From an uncultured Blautia sp. (GTDB taxonomy: Bacteria; Bacillota; Clostridia; Lachnospirales; Lachnospiraceae): 5,339 bases of DNA. Shown here piece after piece: positions 1 to 4,563 of the stretch (its first letter is position 1; every line of letters starts with the position of its first letter). The stretch is taken from assembly GCA_934358405.1 (NCBI GenBank), contig CAKRKL010000131.1:1-5339 (forward strand). Reading direction: 5' to 3'. The notes beneath the pieces were generated by a model. It had not been told where the DNA came from, ran no database searches, and saw nothing but the letters and a program-made list of their open reading frames with translations. A program made the position numbers and the translations under genes.

Positions 1-14
1 TATAACTCCATATA

Positions 15-51
15 AAAAAGTACATAATGAGATGGTATGCACTCACACCAT
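15..51 (-). terminator. Weak candidate terminator after the YqeY gene
   Basis: On the minus strand, about 50 bases past the yqeY stop, an 8-bp stem (arms 44-51 and 32-39, with one G-U pair) closes a 4-base loop. It is followed 11 bases later by six T residues (15-20 read in reverse). The T-run is farther from the stem than in a classical intrinsic terminator, so this is only a candidate end for the tadA-yqeY transcript. Confidence 0.3.
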
Positions 52-100
52 TTACATCATGCACTTCTTTAGATATCAGATTTCTGTATATTCTGTAAAA

Positions 101-538
101 TCACTTACAAAGCTCGGCAACCACCTGATTAATTACTTTTCCATCTGCCTTTCCTTTAAGCTCCGGCATGATAGTTTTCATAATCTGACCTTTATTTCCA
201 GATGTGATGAGCTCGGCATGTTTTTCCTGAAGGTAAGCCTTAACCTCAGAAGCATCCATCAGTTTCGGAGCATATTTGGCGATTACGTCATATCTTGCCT
301 GGTATTCATCCTTCAGATCCTGTCTGGATTCCGGGCAGGTATCGATCTGCTCTTTTACAGATTTCAATTCCTTGAGAATTACACGGTCAACCAGTTCACT
401 GCTGATGTCATCACGACAGCCCTCATCAATTGCGACCTTCTTCACTGCAGAAATCAGAGAAGAAACTGCGTCCTTTGTTACTTTATCCTTTGCCTTCATA
501 GCAGCAACCATGTCTTTTCTTAATGCTTCAAATTCCAT
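101..538 (-). CDS. yqeY: GatB/YqeY domain-containing protein
   Basis: This 145-residue protein matches the usual length and make-up of the stand-alone YqeY family. It is highly charged and helical, starts MEFEALRKDMVAAMKAKD, has a middle KDEYQARYDVIAKYAPKLM helix, and ends in the typical GKADGKVINQVV segment. The fold resembles the C-terminal tail domain of GatB, the amidotransferase subunit that contacts tRNA. YqeY is therefore thought to be a cytosolic tRNA-interacting or amidase-associated protein, but its exact role is not established. The ATG at 538 has a strong AGGAGG site (547-552) eight bases upstream. The gene lies 82 bases downstream of tadA on the same strand, with no terminator seen between them, so the two are probably co-transcribed. 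A second AGGAG-like site further upstream does not lead to an in-frame start. Family assignment is firm; function is inferred. Confidence 0.9.
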   Translation of the reverse strand: MEFEALRKDMVAAMKAKDKVTKDAVSSLISAVKKVAIDEGCRDDISSELVDRVILKELKSVKEQIDTCPESRQDLKDEYQARYDVIAKYAPKLMDASEVKAYLQEKHAELITSGNKGQIMKTIMPELKGKADGKVINQVVAELCK

Positions 539-620
539 TGTGTTTTCCTCCTGTCAATTTCGCCAATCAATTTTTCTCCTGTTATTATGGAAAATGTGCT
601 GTATCGTTTTTACTATATCA

Positions 621-1130
621 CTATTTTTCCAAATTTCCAACCTGTTCTGCCATGGATTTTTTCAGCATTTTTTTCTTTTCCCTAAGTTCCCTGAAAAAAT
701 CAGACAGCATAACGGAGCACTCCTCCTGCAAAACACCACGAATCACTTCTACCTTATGATTGAATCCGTCCATTTCCAAAAGGTTCAGCACAGAGCCTGC
801 GCATCCTGCTTTTGGATTCATGCTTCCGATTACCACACGGTCAATGCGGGACTGCATAAGGGCACCTGCGCACATTTGACAGGGTTCCAGCGTCACATAC
901 ATGGTGCAGCCCTCCAGCCTCCAGTCTCCCAGCTTTTTGCTGGCTTTTTTGATGGCATTCAGCTCTGCGTGGGAAAGGGTGTTTTTATCTGTATTCCGGC
1001 GGTTATAGCCTCTTGCAATAATCTGCCCGTCACACACGATCACGCAGCCGATTGGAACCTCCTCCAGGGCGCGAGCTTTTTTCGCCTGACGGATGGCCTC
1101 TTTCATAAAACGTTCCTGATCTGTAAGCAT
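621..1130 (-). CDS. tadA: tRNA-specific adenosine deaminase TadA
   Basis: This 169-residue cytidine/deoxycytidylate deaminase-fold enzyme should convert adenosine 34 to inosine in the wobble position of tRNA-Arg(ACG). The zinc site is complete: HAE at residues 54-56 (H54 ligand, E56 proton shuttle) and PCQMC at 83-87 (C84 and C87 ligands). The N-terminal helix (FMKEAIRQAKKA) and VPIGCVIV strand are typical of TadA, as is the MNPKAGCAGS segment after the zinc site. The start is the ATG at 1130, with an AGGAG site (1138-1142) seven bases upstream. The reading frame stays open up to a TTG at 1229, but that TTG is part of the -35 box of the gene's own promoter, so the longer form cannot be made from that promoter. 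The C-terminal tail after residue 150 is lysine-rich. It is followed by yqeY on the same strand. Related guanine or cytosine deaminases are less likely given the TadA-specific segments. Confidence 0.95.
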   Translation of the reverse strand: MLTDQERFMKEAIRQAKKARALEEVPIGCVIVCDGQIIARGYNRRNTDKNTLSHAELNAIKKASKKLGDWRLEGCTMYVTLEPCQMCAGALMQSRIDRVVIGSMNPKAGCAGSVLNLLEMDGFNHKVEVIRGVLQEECSVMLSDFFRELREKKKMLKKSMAEQVGNLEK

Positions 1131-1137
1131 AAATTTT

Positions 1138-1142
1138 CTCCT
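1138..1142 (-). promoter_or_regulatory. Ribosome binding site of tadA
   Basis: AGGAG on the minus strand, seven bases before the ATG at 1130. Together with the promoter position, it fixes the start at this ATG and not at the upstream in-frame TTG at 1229. Confidence 0.8.
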
Positions 1143-1200
1143 GTTGTATGAAATGCTTTTTGTGTATTGACTGGTAGCGGTTAACTTTAAAAGTGTTTTT

Positions 1201-1229
1201 ATTATAGATAGTTTTGGTAAGGATGTCAA
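1201..1229 (-). promoter_or_regulatory. Perfect sigma-A promoter of tadA
   Basis: On the minus strand, TTGACA (1224-1229) and TATAAT (1201-1206) both match the vegetative sigma factor consensus at every base and are separated by the optimal 17 bases. Transcription should start near 1194, leaving a leader of about 60 bases before tadA. The promoter lies between the stop of the upstream proline-rich protein gene (1278) and tadA, so tadA and probably yqeY form a strongly and constitutively expressed unit of their own. Confidence 0.85.
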
Positions 1230-1277
1230 TTTTATGAAAGTGCTCTTTTTAATTTATGTCAAAGTTCCTGTTTTTAA

Positions 1278-2345
1278 TTAACAGCAGGTTGGCGGATCAA
1301 TAGAGCGGTACCAGTAACCGCCTTTTCCTTTGGGGGCTTTTATGAAAGGGCTTTCTTTGAAGCATGAGAAGCCGAACATGCCTGCCATAAACTGTTCCTG
1401 CTGATCATAGCTTCCGGGAACTCCCAGAATGTACTTGCCGTTTTGACAGCGGCACAGAAGAATATGTCCAAAATTATAGTAACCATATTGCAGAAAACGG
1501 TTGTTTCTAAGACCGCATTGTCTTCTTGGAAAATGGGTCAAATCCTGGGGATGGATTTTCCAGCACTGTGAAAGGTCATTATCTGCGAAGGGGCAAAATG
1601 GCTGGCCAAAAGGCAGGGACTGCTTTTCCGGTTGAGTAGATACGGATTGCATGCGAATAAGCTCTGTTTCTTCCGGAGTTTCTATATTTCCGCTTTCACT
1701 TTCGGGTGTAACCGGTTCCAAAGGCTTTATTTTTTCTTTTTCTTTCACAGCTTCAGATATGTTTTGAGTGTTAGTTTCCATTTGAGGTAATTCCTGTTTA
1801 GATGCTTCTGGTTGAATGGTTTCCGATTGAGATTCTTCCGGTTGAGGTGTTTCCGGTTGAGGCGCTTCTGGTTGAGGCACTTCTGGTTGAGGTGTTTCCG
1901 GTTGAGGCGCTTCTGGTTTAATCGCTTCCGGTGCTTTCATTTCTTCTCCAGCTTTCATTTCTTTAAAATTTTCCGGCCGGATTGCCTGATCGTCCCATTC
2001 TGTGCCGAAAAAGCCACCTGACTCCGTCAAAATCACCATGCCGCCCATTTTCCCAAGCGGTGTTTGAGAATTTCCCATATTTAGTGCCTCGGTTTCGATC
2101 AGACATTCAATTCGATCTGCCTGTGTCATACAGGTTCCGATAAGAACTCCATTCATCAGCCCTTCCTTTCGCAAGAAACAAAATACCCGGCACGCCTCCT
2201 TAGCTGCCAGTCCCTCTACCTGGAGGTGAAGTTCAATCGTACATATAGAATTGCGGACTTCAACCTTTATGAATCCACAGTTATTTTCTTTTTTTCCTTT
2301 GCGATACTCATATACATATGCGATAAAACGGCGATATCCAGTCAA
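1278..2345 (-). CDS. Proline-rich repeat protein of unknown function (DUF6128-like, tentative)
   Basis: This 355-residue protein has three parts. Residues 1-125 form a compact N-terminal region that begins MTGYRRFIAYVYEYRKGKK and includes a GKMGGMVILTESGGFFGTEWDD segment. Residues about 126-240 form a disordered, Pro/Glu/Gln-rich linker with a (PQPEX)n tandem repeat at 143-180. Residues about 245-355 form a C-terminal domain with HFPRRQCGLRNNRFLQYGYY, LLCRCQNGKYILGVPG, DQQEQFMAGMFGF and GYWYRSID motifs, ending in PPTCC. The YRRFIAYVYEY start and the LGVPG..DQQEQFMAGMFGF block resemble a family I remember from Lachnospiraceae as DUF6128; I could not verify this. There is no signal peptide or membrane segment, so it is probably cytosolic. 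The start is a TTG, supported by a strong GGGAGG site seven bases upstream and by the family-like N-terminus. No convincing promoter was seen in the AT-rich 2361-2450 stretch. Function is unknown. Confidence 0.8.
   Translation of the reverse strand: MTGYRRFIAYVYEYRKGKKENNCGFIKVEVRNSICTIELHLQVEGLAAKEACRVFCFLRKEGLMNGVLIGTCMTQADRIECLIETEALNMGNSQTPLGKMGGMVILTESGGFFGTEWDDQAIRPENFKEMKAGEEMKAPEAIKPEAPQPETPQPEVPQPEAPQPETPQPEESQSETIQPEASKQELPQMETNTQNISEAVKEKEKIKPLEPVTPESESGNIETPEETELIRMQSVSTQPEKQSLPFGQPFCPFADNDLSQCWKIHPQDLTHFPRRQCGLRNNRFLQYGYYNFGHILLCRCQNGKYILGVPGSYDQQEQFMAGMFGFSCFKESPFIKAPKGKGGYWYRSIDPPTCC
1806..1918 (-). repeat. 15-bp tandem repeats encoding PQPEX units
   Basis: Inside the proline-rich gene, a 15-base unit (codons CCT-CAA-CCG/CCA-GAA-variable) is repeated about five times cleanly and then degenerates (ESQSE, TIQPE). 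The variable residue runs A, T, V, A, T. A 34-base stretch ending at 1918 recurs exactly 45 bases away (1885-1918 and 1840-1873), which shows that a three-unit block was duplicated recently, probably by strand slippage. The repeat length is in frame, so copy-number changes would lengthen or shorten the linker without breaking the protein. Confidence 0.85.
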
Positions 2346-2352
2346 TTGATGA

Positions 2353-2358
2353 CCTCCC
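2353..2358 (-). promoter_or_regulatory. Ribosome binding site selecting a TTG start
   Basis: GGGAGG on the minus strand, seven bases before the TTG at 2345. It is the main evidence that the proline-rich protein starts with TTG, because no ATG or GTG lies near the conserved YRRFIAY segment. Confidence 0.75.
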
Positions 2359-2426
2359 TGTCCTTTTTATAAGCATTTTCATTTCATTCATTAATGTATA
2401 TGAGATTGTGATTTATTCATTCGTAA

Positions 2427-2482
2427 TTTTTTTGATTTTTTTTAATTTTTGTGTTGACAAATAGATATTCTCTATGTATAAT
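2427..2482 (+). promoter_or_regulatory. Strong promoter with phased T-tracts for tRNA-Pro
   Basis: TTGACA (2454-2459) and TATAAT (2477-2482) match consensus perfectly with a 17-base spacer. Directly upstream are three T-runs, at 2427-2433, 2436-2443 and 2446-2450, centred about 9-10 bases apart. This looks like an UP element and may also bend the DNA. Transcription should start near 2489, only about nine bases before the mature tRNA. This is the design expected for a heavily transcribed stable-RNA gene. Confidence 0.88.
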
Positions 2483-2497
2483 ATCACTTGTCGTTGA

Positions 2498-2571
2498 CGA
2501 AGTGTGGCTCAGTTTGGTAGAGCGCTGCGTTCGGGACGCAGAGGTCGTGGGTTCGAATCCCGTCACTTCGA
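2498..2571 (+). tRNA. tRNA-Pro (anticodon CGG)
   Basis: A complete 74-base cloverleaf. The acceptor arm CGAAGTG/CACTTCG (2498-2504, 2564-2570) is perfect. The D stem is GCTC/GAGC, the anticodon stem CTGCG/CGCAG encloses loop TTCGGGA, and the T arm has loop TTCGAAT. The anticodon CGG (2532-2534) with G37 reads the proline codon CCG. The C1-G72 pair and A73 discriminator (2571) fit bacterial tRNA-Pro identity. The T stem carries two G-U type pairs. The 3' CCA is not encoded (the DNA continues CTA), so it must be added by tRNA nucleotidyltransferase. The gene stands alone between its own promoter and terminator. Confidence 0.96.
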
Positions 2572-2585
2572 CTACTTGGCAGGGG

Positions 2586-2626
2586 CGCCGAAAGCCTTGA
2601 GAAATCAAGGGTTTCGGTGTTTTTTT
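2586..2626 (+). terminator. Intrinsic terminator of the tRNA-Pro gene
   Basis: A 13-bp stem with one G-G mismatch (arms 2588-2600 and 2605-2617) closes a GAAA tetraloop and can be extended by two pairs at its base. It is followed almost immediately by seven T residues (2620-2626). The stem starts 15 bases past the tRNA, so it ends the single-gene transcript. On the minus strand the hairpin lacks a following T-run, so it is not clearly bidirectional. Confidence 0.88.
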
Positions 2627-2666
2627 ATGCTTTCTAAGATTTTTTACCAGAGCGTGTTTAAAGCCA

Positions 2667-2697
2667 ACAGGGACACTAAAAAATCCAGTGTCCCTGT
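2667..2697. repeat. Perfect 11-bp palindrome, possible REP/RAYT-type element
   Basis: ACAGGGACACT (2667-2677) and AGTGTCCCTGT (2687-2697) are exact inverted copies separated by nine bases (A6 then TCC on the plus strand). The right side continues CCCC, giving a tandem TGTCCC TGTCCC. The stop codon (2676-2678) and final codons of the DUF1284 gene lie inside it. On the minus strand the six T residues are in the loop and not after the stem, so it is not a textbook terminator, although it may protect or end the bioY-DUF1284 messenger. The GGGGACAGGGACACT pattern recalls palindromes scattered in clostridial genomes near REP-associated transposases; that link is from memory and unverified. Confidence 0.75.
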
Positions 2698-3107
2698 CCC
2701 CATCGGCTTGGCTGTGACTGGCAAATGCGATTCCATTGGCAGTCACCACAAATTTCTTCACGTTTGCCAGCTTCTATAATCTTTTGCTGTACAATTTTTG
2801 TGAATTCAGCAAATGTCAGTTTCTGTCCCTCTTTTATTCCGCACTGGGAAAGCACTGCATTGTCGTAGCGTTTCACCTTTTCTGCCGCATCGCAAAGTCC
2901 CTCACAATTGTTTGGACAGGCAGAGCAAATCTCGTCAGTGTTTACGGTAAGACAGACATCTGCACCTTTTGTAAAAATCTCCAGCATTTCCTGCATATGG
3001 GCTGTAAATCCGTTGCTGTAACCGTTTCCGATAAAAAACGCCAGACACATCCCGTGGTGAGGGCGAATTGGATATGTCTGACGCTCTTTATTACTGTAAT
3101 GGTACAA
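2676..3107 (-). CDS. DUF1284 family cysteine-rich protein, possible iron-sulfur protein
   Basis: With the chosen start this is a 143-residue soluble protein. Its family mark is IRPHHGMCLAFFIGNGYS near the N-terminus (H17, H18, C21), followed by a cysteine cluster CSACPNNCEGLC (C61, C64, C68, C72), C89, and a C-terminal CGDCQWNRIC (C120, C123, C129). This matches DUF1284, a family of unknown function thought to bind iron-sulfur clusters. The preferred start is a TTG at 3107, with AGAAGGG nine bases upstream, overlapping the end of bioY by 17 bases. Other in-frame TTG codons at 3131 and 3146 would make it longer, and no ATG lies before the conserved RPHHG. The overlap implies co-transcription and coupled translation with bioY, hence probable control by biotin. 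The last ten or so residues (SRWGQGHWIF) come from a palindrome and look like an appended tail. Family call is good; role is unknown. Confidence 0.8.
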   Translation of the reverse strand: MYHYSNKERQTYPIRPHHGMCLAFFIGNGYSNGFTAHMQEMLEIFTKGADVCLTVNTDEICSACPNNCEGLCDAAEKVKRYDNAVLSQCGIKEGQKLTFAEFTKIVQQKIIEAGKREEICGDCQWNRICQSQPSRWGQGHWIF

Positions 3108-3648
3108 GCTTGCGTACCCTTCTGGACAATACAAATGCCAGGGCAATTTTCACAAGATCAGGAATAATGAATGGAATTACGCACCAGCCCAGTACGGTTC
3201 CAAGTCCAACAGCGCCTGTAGTTCTTGTATATACAACCATGAACCAGATAGTTCCCATTGCGTAGCATACAATCAGTCCTGCAACCATGGAAAGAATCTG
3301 CACTACCGGCTTCTTTCCCCAAAGAGATTCCATTCCCCACATTACAAGTGCAGAAAATAAAAAGCCGATAATATAACCGCCGGTGCTATTGAGAAGGACT
3401 CCAAGTCCTCCGGAAAATCCGGCAAATACAGGAACTCCAATAGCTCCAAGCAAAATGTAAACCAAAACAGCCAGACTGCCTCTTTTTCCACCAAGCACAC
3501 CAACAGCCATAAATACACCAAAGGTCTGTAAGGTGAATGGTACAGTCATTGGAATAGAAATCCAGGAACAAATTGCAATCAGTACGGCAAAGATGGCGAT
3601 ATAAGCCATGTCGTAGGTTTTTGTTTTTGTTGCAGTTACAGTACTCAT
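3091..3648 (-). CDS. bioY: Biotin transporter BioY (ECF S component)
   Basis: This 185-residue hydrophobic membrane protein has about six transmembrane helices and the usual BioY length. It is the substrate-binding S component that captures biotin, and it normally works with the shared energy-coupling module EcfA/EcfA'/EcfT, which is not encoded here. Family signatures seen are TVPFTLQTFGVF (35-46), VGVLGGKRGS (49-58), GVPVFAGFSGGLGVLLNSTGGYIIGF (71-96, the biotin-binding region) and IPDLVKI (162-168), with a basic C-terminus. The ATG at 3648 has a GAGGAGGAG site two to three bases beyond ideal proximity but strong. The upstream region holds a promoter whose -35 box lies in a BirA operator, so expression should be repressed by biotin-loaded BirA. 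It overlaps the downstream DUF1284 gene. No biotin synthesis gene is visible, so the organism may rely on uptake. Confidence 0.95.
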   Translation of the reverse strand: MSTVTATKTKTYDMAYIAIFAVLIAICSWISIPMTVPFTLQTFGVFMAVGVLGGKRGSLAVLVYILLGAIGVPVFAGFSGGLGVLLNSTGGYIIGFLFSALVMWGMESLWGKKPVVQILSMVAGLIVCYAMGTIWFMVVYTRTTGAVGLGTVLGWCVIPFIIPDLVKIALAFVLSRRVRKLVPLQ

Positions 3649-3665
3649 AATCTCCTCCTCGGGAA

Positions 3666-3700
3666 TATCCTATATTTCTTCGAATGGCAATATAGGGATA
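3666..3700 (-). other. Stem-loop in the bioY leader
   Basis: TATCCTATATT (3666-3676) pairs with AATATAGGGATA (3689-3700), giving an 11-bp stem with one bulged G and a 12-base loop. It lies in the transcribed leader between the bioY promoter and its ribosome site (3652-3660). No T-run follows, so it is not a terminator. It could stabilise the messenger or be a protein-binding palindrome; neither is shown. Confidence 0.5.
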
Positions 3701-3717
3701 AGAATTTTGTCAGATAC

Positions 3718-3746
3718 AATCTAACATAGAGGCACCAGATTGTCAA
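3718..3746 (-). promoter_or_regulatory. bioY promoter with extended -10
   Basis: On the minus strand, a consensus TTGACA (3741-3746) is followed after 17 bases by TAGATT (3718-3723), a 4/6 match to TATAAT. The -10 box is preceded by TG at the extended position (3725-3726). The -35 box is inside the left arm of the BirA operator, so repressor binding would block RNA polymerase directly. The expected start near 3711 gives a leader of about 60 bases. Confidence 0.75.
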
Positions 3747-3774
3747 CCTATTATTCGTTTTTAGTTTACAATCT
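3737..3774. promoter_or_regulatory. BirA (biotin repressor) operator
   Basis: An 11-bp inverted repeat with one mismatch, AGATTGTCAAC (3737-3747) and GTTTACAATCT (3764-3774), is separated by 16 bases. It matches the established bacterial BirA operator pattern (TTGTnAAC half-sites facing each other across about 14-16 bases), and its position over the -35 box of a biotin transporter gene fits exactly. It implies a BirA with an N-terminal DNA-binding domain elsewhere in the genome. The operator ends 15 bases before the -35 box of the divergent response-regulator promoter, so that gene could also be affected. Confidence 0.85.
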
Positions 3775-3789
3775 TTCATTTGAAGAATA

Positions 3790-3819
3790 TGGACAGTTTT
3801 CCTGCATACGTGCTATACT
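3790..3819 (+). promoter_or_regulatory. Promoter of the two-component operon
   Basis: TGGACA (3790-3795, 5/6 to consensus) and TATACT (3814-3819, 5/6) are separated by 18 bases, with a TGC extended -10 (3811-3813). Transcription should start near 3826, a few bases before the ribosome site, giving a very short leader. No convincing LytTR-type pair of direct repeats was found upstream, so autoregulation is not evident. Confidence 0.7.
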
Positions 3820-3829
3820 GCTGTAAAGT

Positions 3830-3834
3830 GGAGG
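3830..3834 (+). promoter_or_regulatory. Ribosome binding site selecting a TTG start
   Basis: GGAGG, nine bases before the TTG at 3844. It supports this TTG as the start of the response regulator, since the conserved YKIAICDD segment follows within a few residues and no ATG or GTG is in frame there. Confidence 0.75.
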
Positions 3835-3843
3835 ATAAAAAAA

Positions 3844-4548
3844 TTGTGCCAAACATACAAAATTGCAATTTGTGATGACCTTGCTGCAGACAGAAAGTAT
3901 CTTTCTTCCCTGTGCGAAGCATGGAGCAGACATAACCGTTATCATATACAGATCTCAGAATTTACATCAGCCGAAAATTTTTTATTTAATTATGCTGAGA
4001 AGAAAGATTTTGACATTCTTCTCCTGGATATAGAAATGGGTGCTATGGATGGCGTTACCATGGCAAGAAGGCTTCGCCAGGACAATCATACCATACAAAT
4101 TATATTCATCACCGGATATTCAGACTATATTTCTGACGGATATGAGGTAGATGCCCTTCACTATCTGATAAAACCCATACAGGAAGAGAAGCTATTTACA
4201 GTTCTTGACCGTGCAGTCACGAAGCTTATCAAAAATGAGAAGGTTCTTAACCTGATCAGTCAGGGTGAGATGCTCCGTCTGCCCATCTGTCAGATCAGTT
4301 ATGCAGATGTAAACGGCAATTATATTACCATTCATGGACAACAGGTCATCACCCTGAAAATGACCTTAAGCGAATTGGAGAAAAAGCTGGATTCTCATTT
4401 TTTCAGAGCAGGACGTTCCGCTTTGATAAATCTGGCAAAAATCAGCCGGGTCACAAAAAAGGAAATTTATTTACAGGATGGAAGTATAATCCCCCTTCCT
4501 CGCGGTGCTTATGAAAAGGTGAACCGGGCAATCATTCATATGGACTGA
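3844..4548 (+). CDS. LytTR-family DNA-binding response regulator
   Basis: This 234-residue response regulator has an N-terminal receiver domain (about residues 4-122) and a C-terminal LytTR DNA-binding domain (about 138-232). Receiver residues are all present: acidic pair D11/D12, phospho-acceptor D62 in LLLDIEMGAMDG, T90 in IIFITGYSDY, and K110-P111 in LHYLIKPI. The LytTR part shows the typical ISYADVNGNYITIHG, MTLSELEKKL, FFRAGRSALINLAKI and LPRGAYEKV segments. This architecture is that of AgrA/VirR/LytR regulators, which usually control peptide signalling, bacteriocin, membrane or ABC-transporter genes; the targets cannot be read here. It starts with TTG, selected by GGAGG nine bases upstream, and is read from its own promoter, divergent from bioY. 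The partner kinase gene begins 15 bases after its stop. Confidence 0.94.
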   Translation: MCQTYKIAICDDLAADRKYLSSLCEAWSRHNRYHIQISEFTSAENFLFNYAEKKDFDILLLDIEMGAMDGVTMARRLRQDNHTIQIIFITGYSDYISDGYEVDALHYLIKPIQEEKLFTVLDRAVTKLIKNEKVLNLISQGEMLRLPICQISYADVNGNYITIHGQQVITLKMTLSELEKKLDSHFFRAGRSALINLAKISRVTKKEIYLQDGSIIPLPRGAYEKVNRAIIHMD

Positions 4549-4563
4549 TTTGGGAGGCTGAAA

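Noticed and set aside
71..100. Imperfect inverted repeat just downstream of the yqeY stop
   Set aside because: The stem is short with a bulge and lacks a T-run on the minus strand; it is weaker than the candidate at 15-51.
276..1151. Long plus-strand open frame (291 codons) opposite yqeY and tadA
   Set aside because: It is antisense to two clearly recognised genes, has no ribosome site or family-like sequence, and its composition is that of a reverse-frame shadow.
1257..1262. Second TTGACA on the minus strand upstream of the tadA promoter
   Set aside because: No acceptable -10 box lies 16-18 bases downstream; the hexamer is probably chance in an AT-rich stretch.
1812..2021. Plus-strand frame with a striking Arg/Phe/Trp repeat (RLRRFWLRHFW-like)
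   Set aside because: It is the reverse complement of the PQPE repeat array; the periodicity belongs to the real minus-strand gene.
2453..2460. GTTGACAA resembling a BirA half-site at the tRNA promoter
   Set aside because: It is the -35 box; no facing half-site occurs at the required spacing.
2498..2700. tRNA 3' end as an integration site (att) for a mobile element
   Set aside because: No integrase gene and no second copy of the tRNA 3' end are present, and the flanking genes are housekeeping in character.
2417..2779. Open frames on both strands across the tRNA gene
   Set aside because: They read through the tRNA-Pro, its promoter and its terminator, which explain the sequence fully.
2736..3167. 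143-codon plus-strand frame opposite the DUF1284 gene
   Set aside because: The minus-strand frame carries the DUF1284 signature; this one shows no recognisable features.
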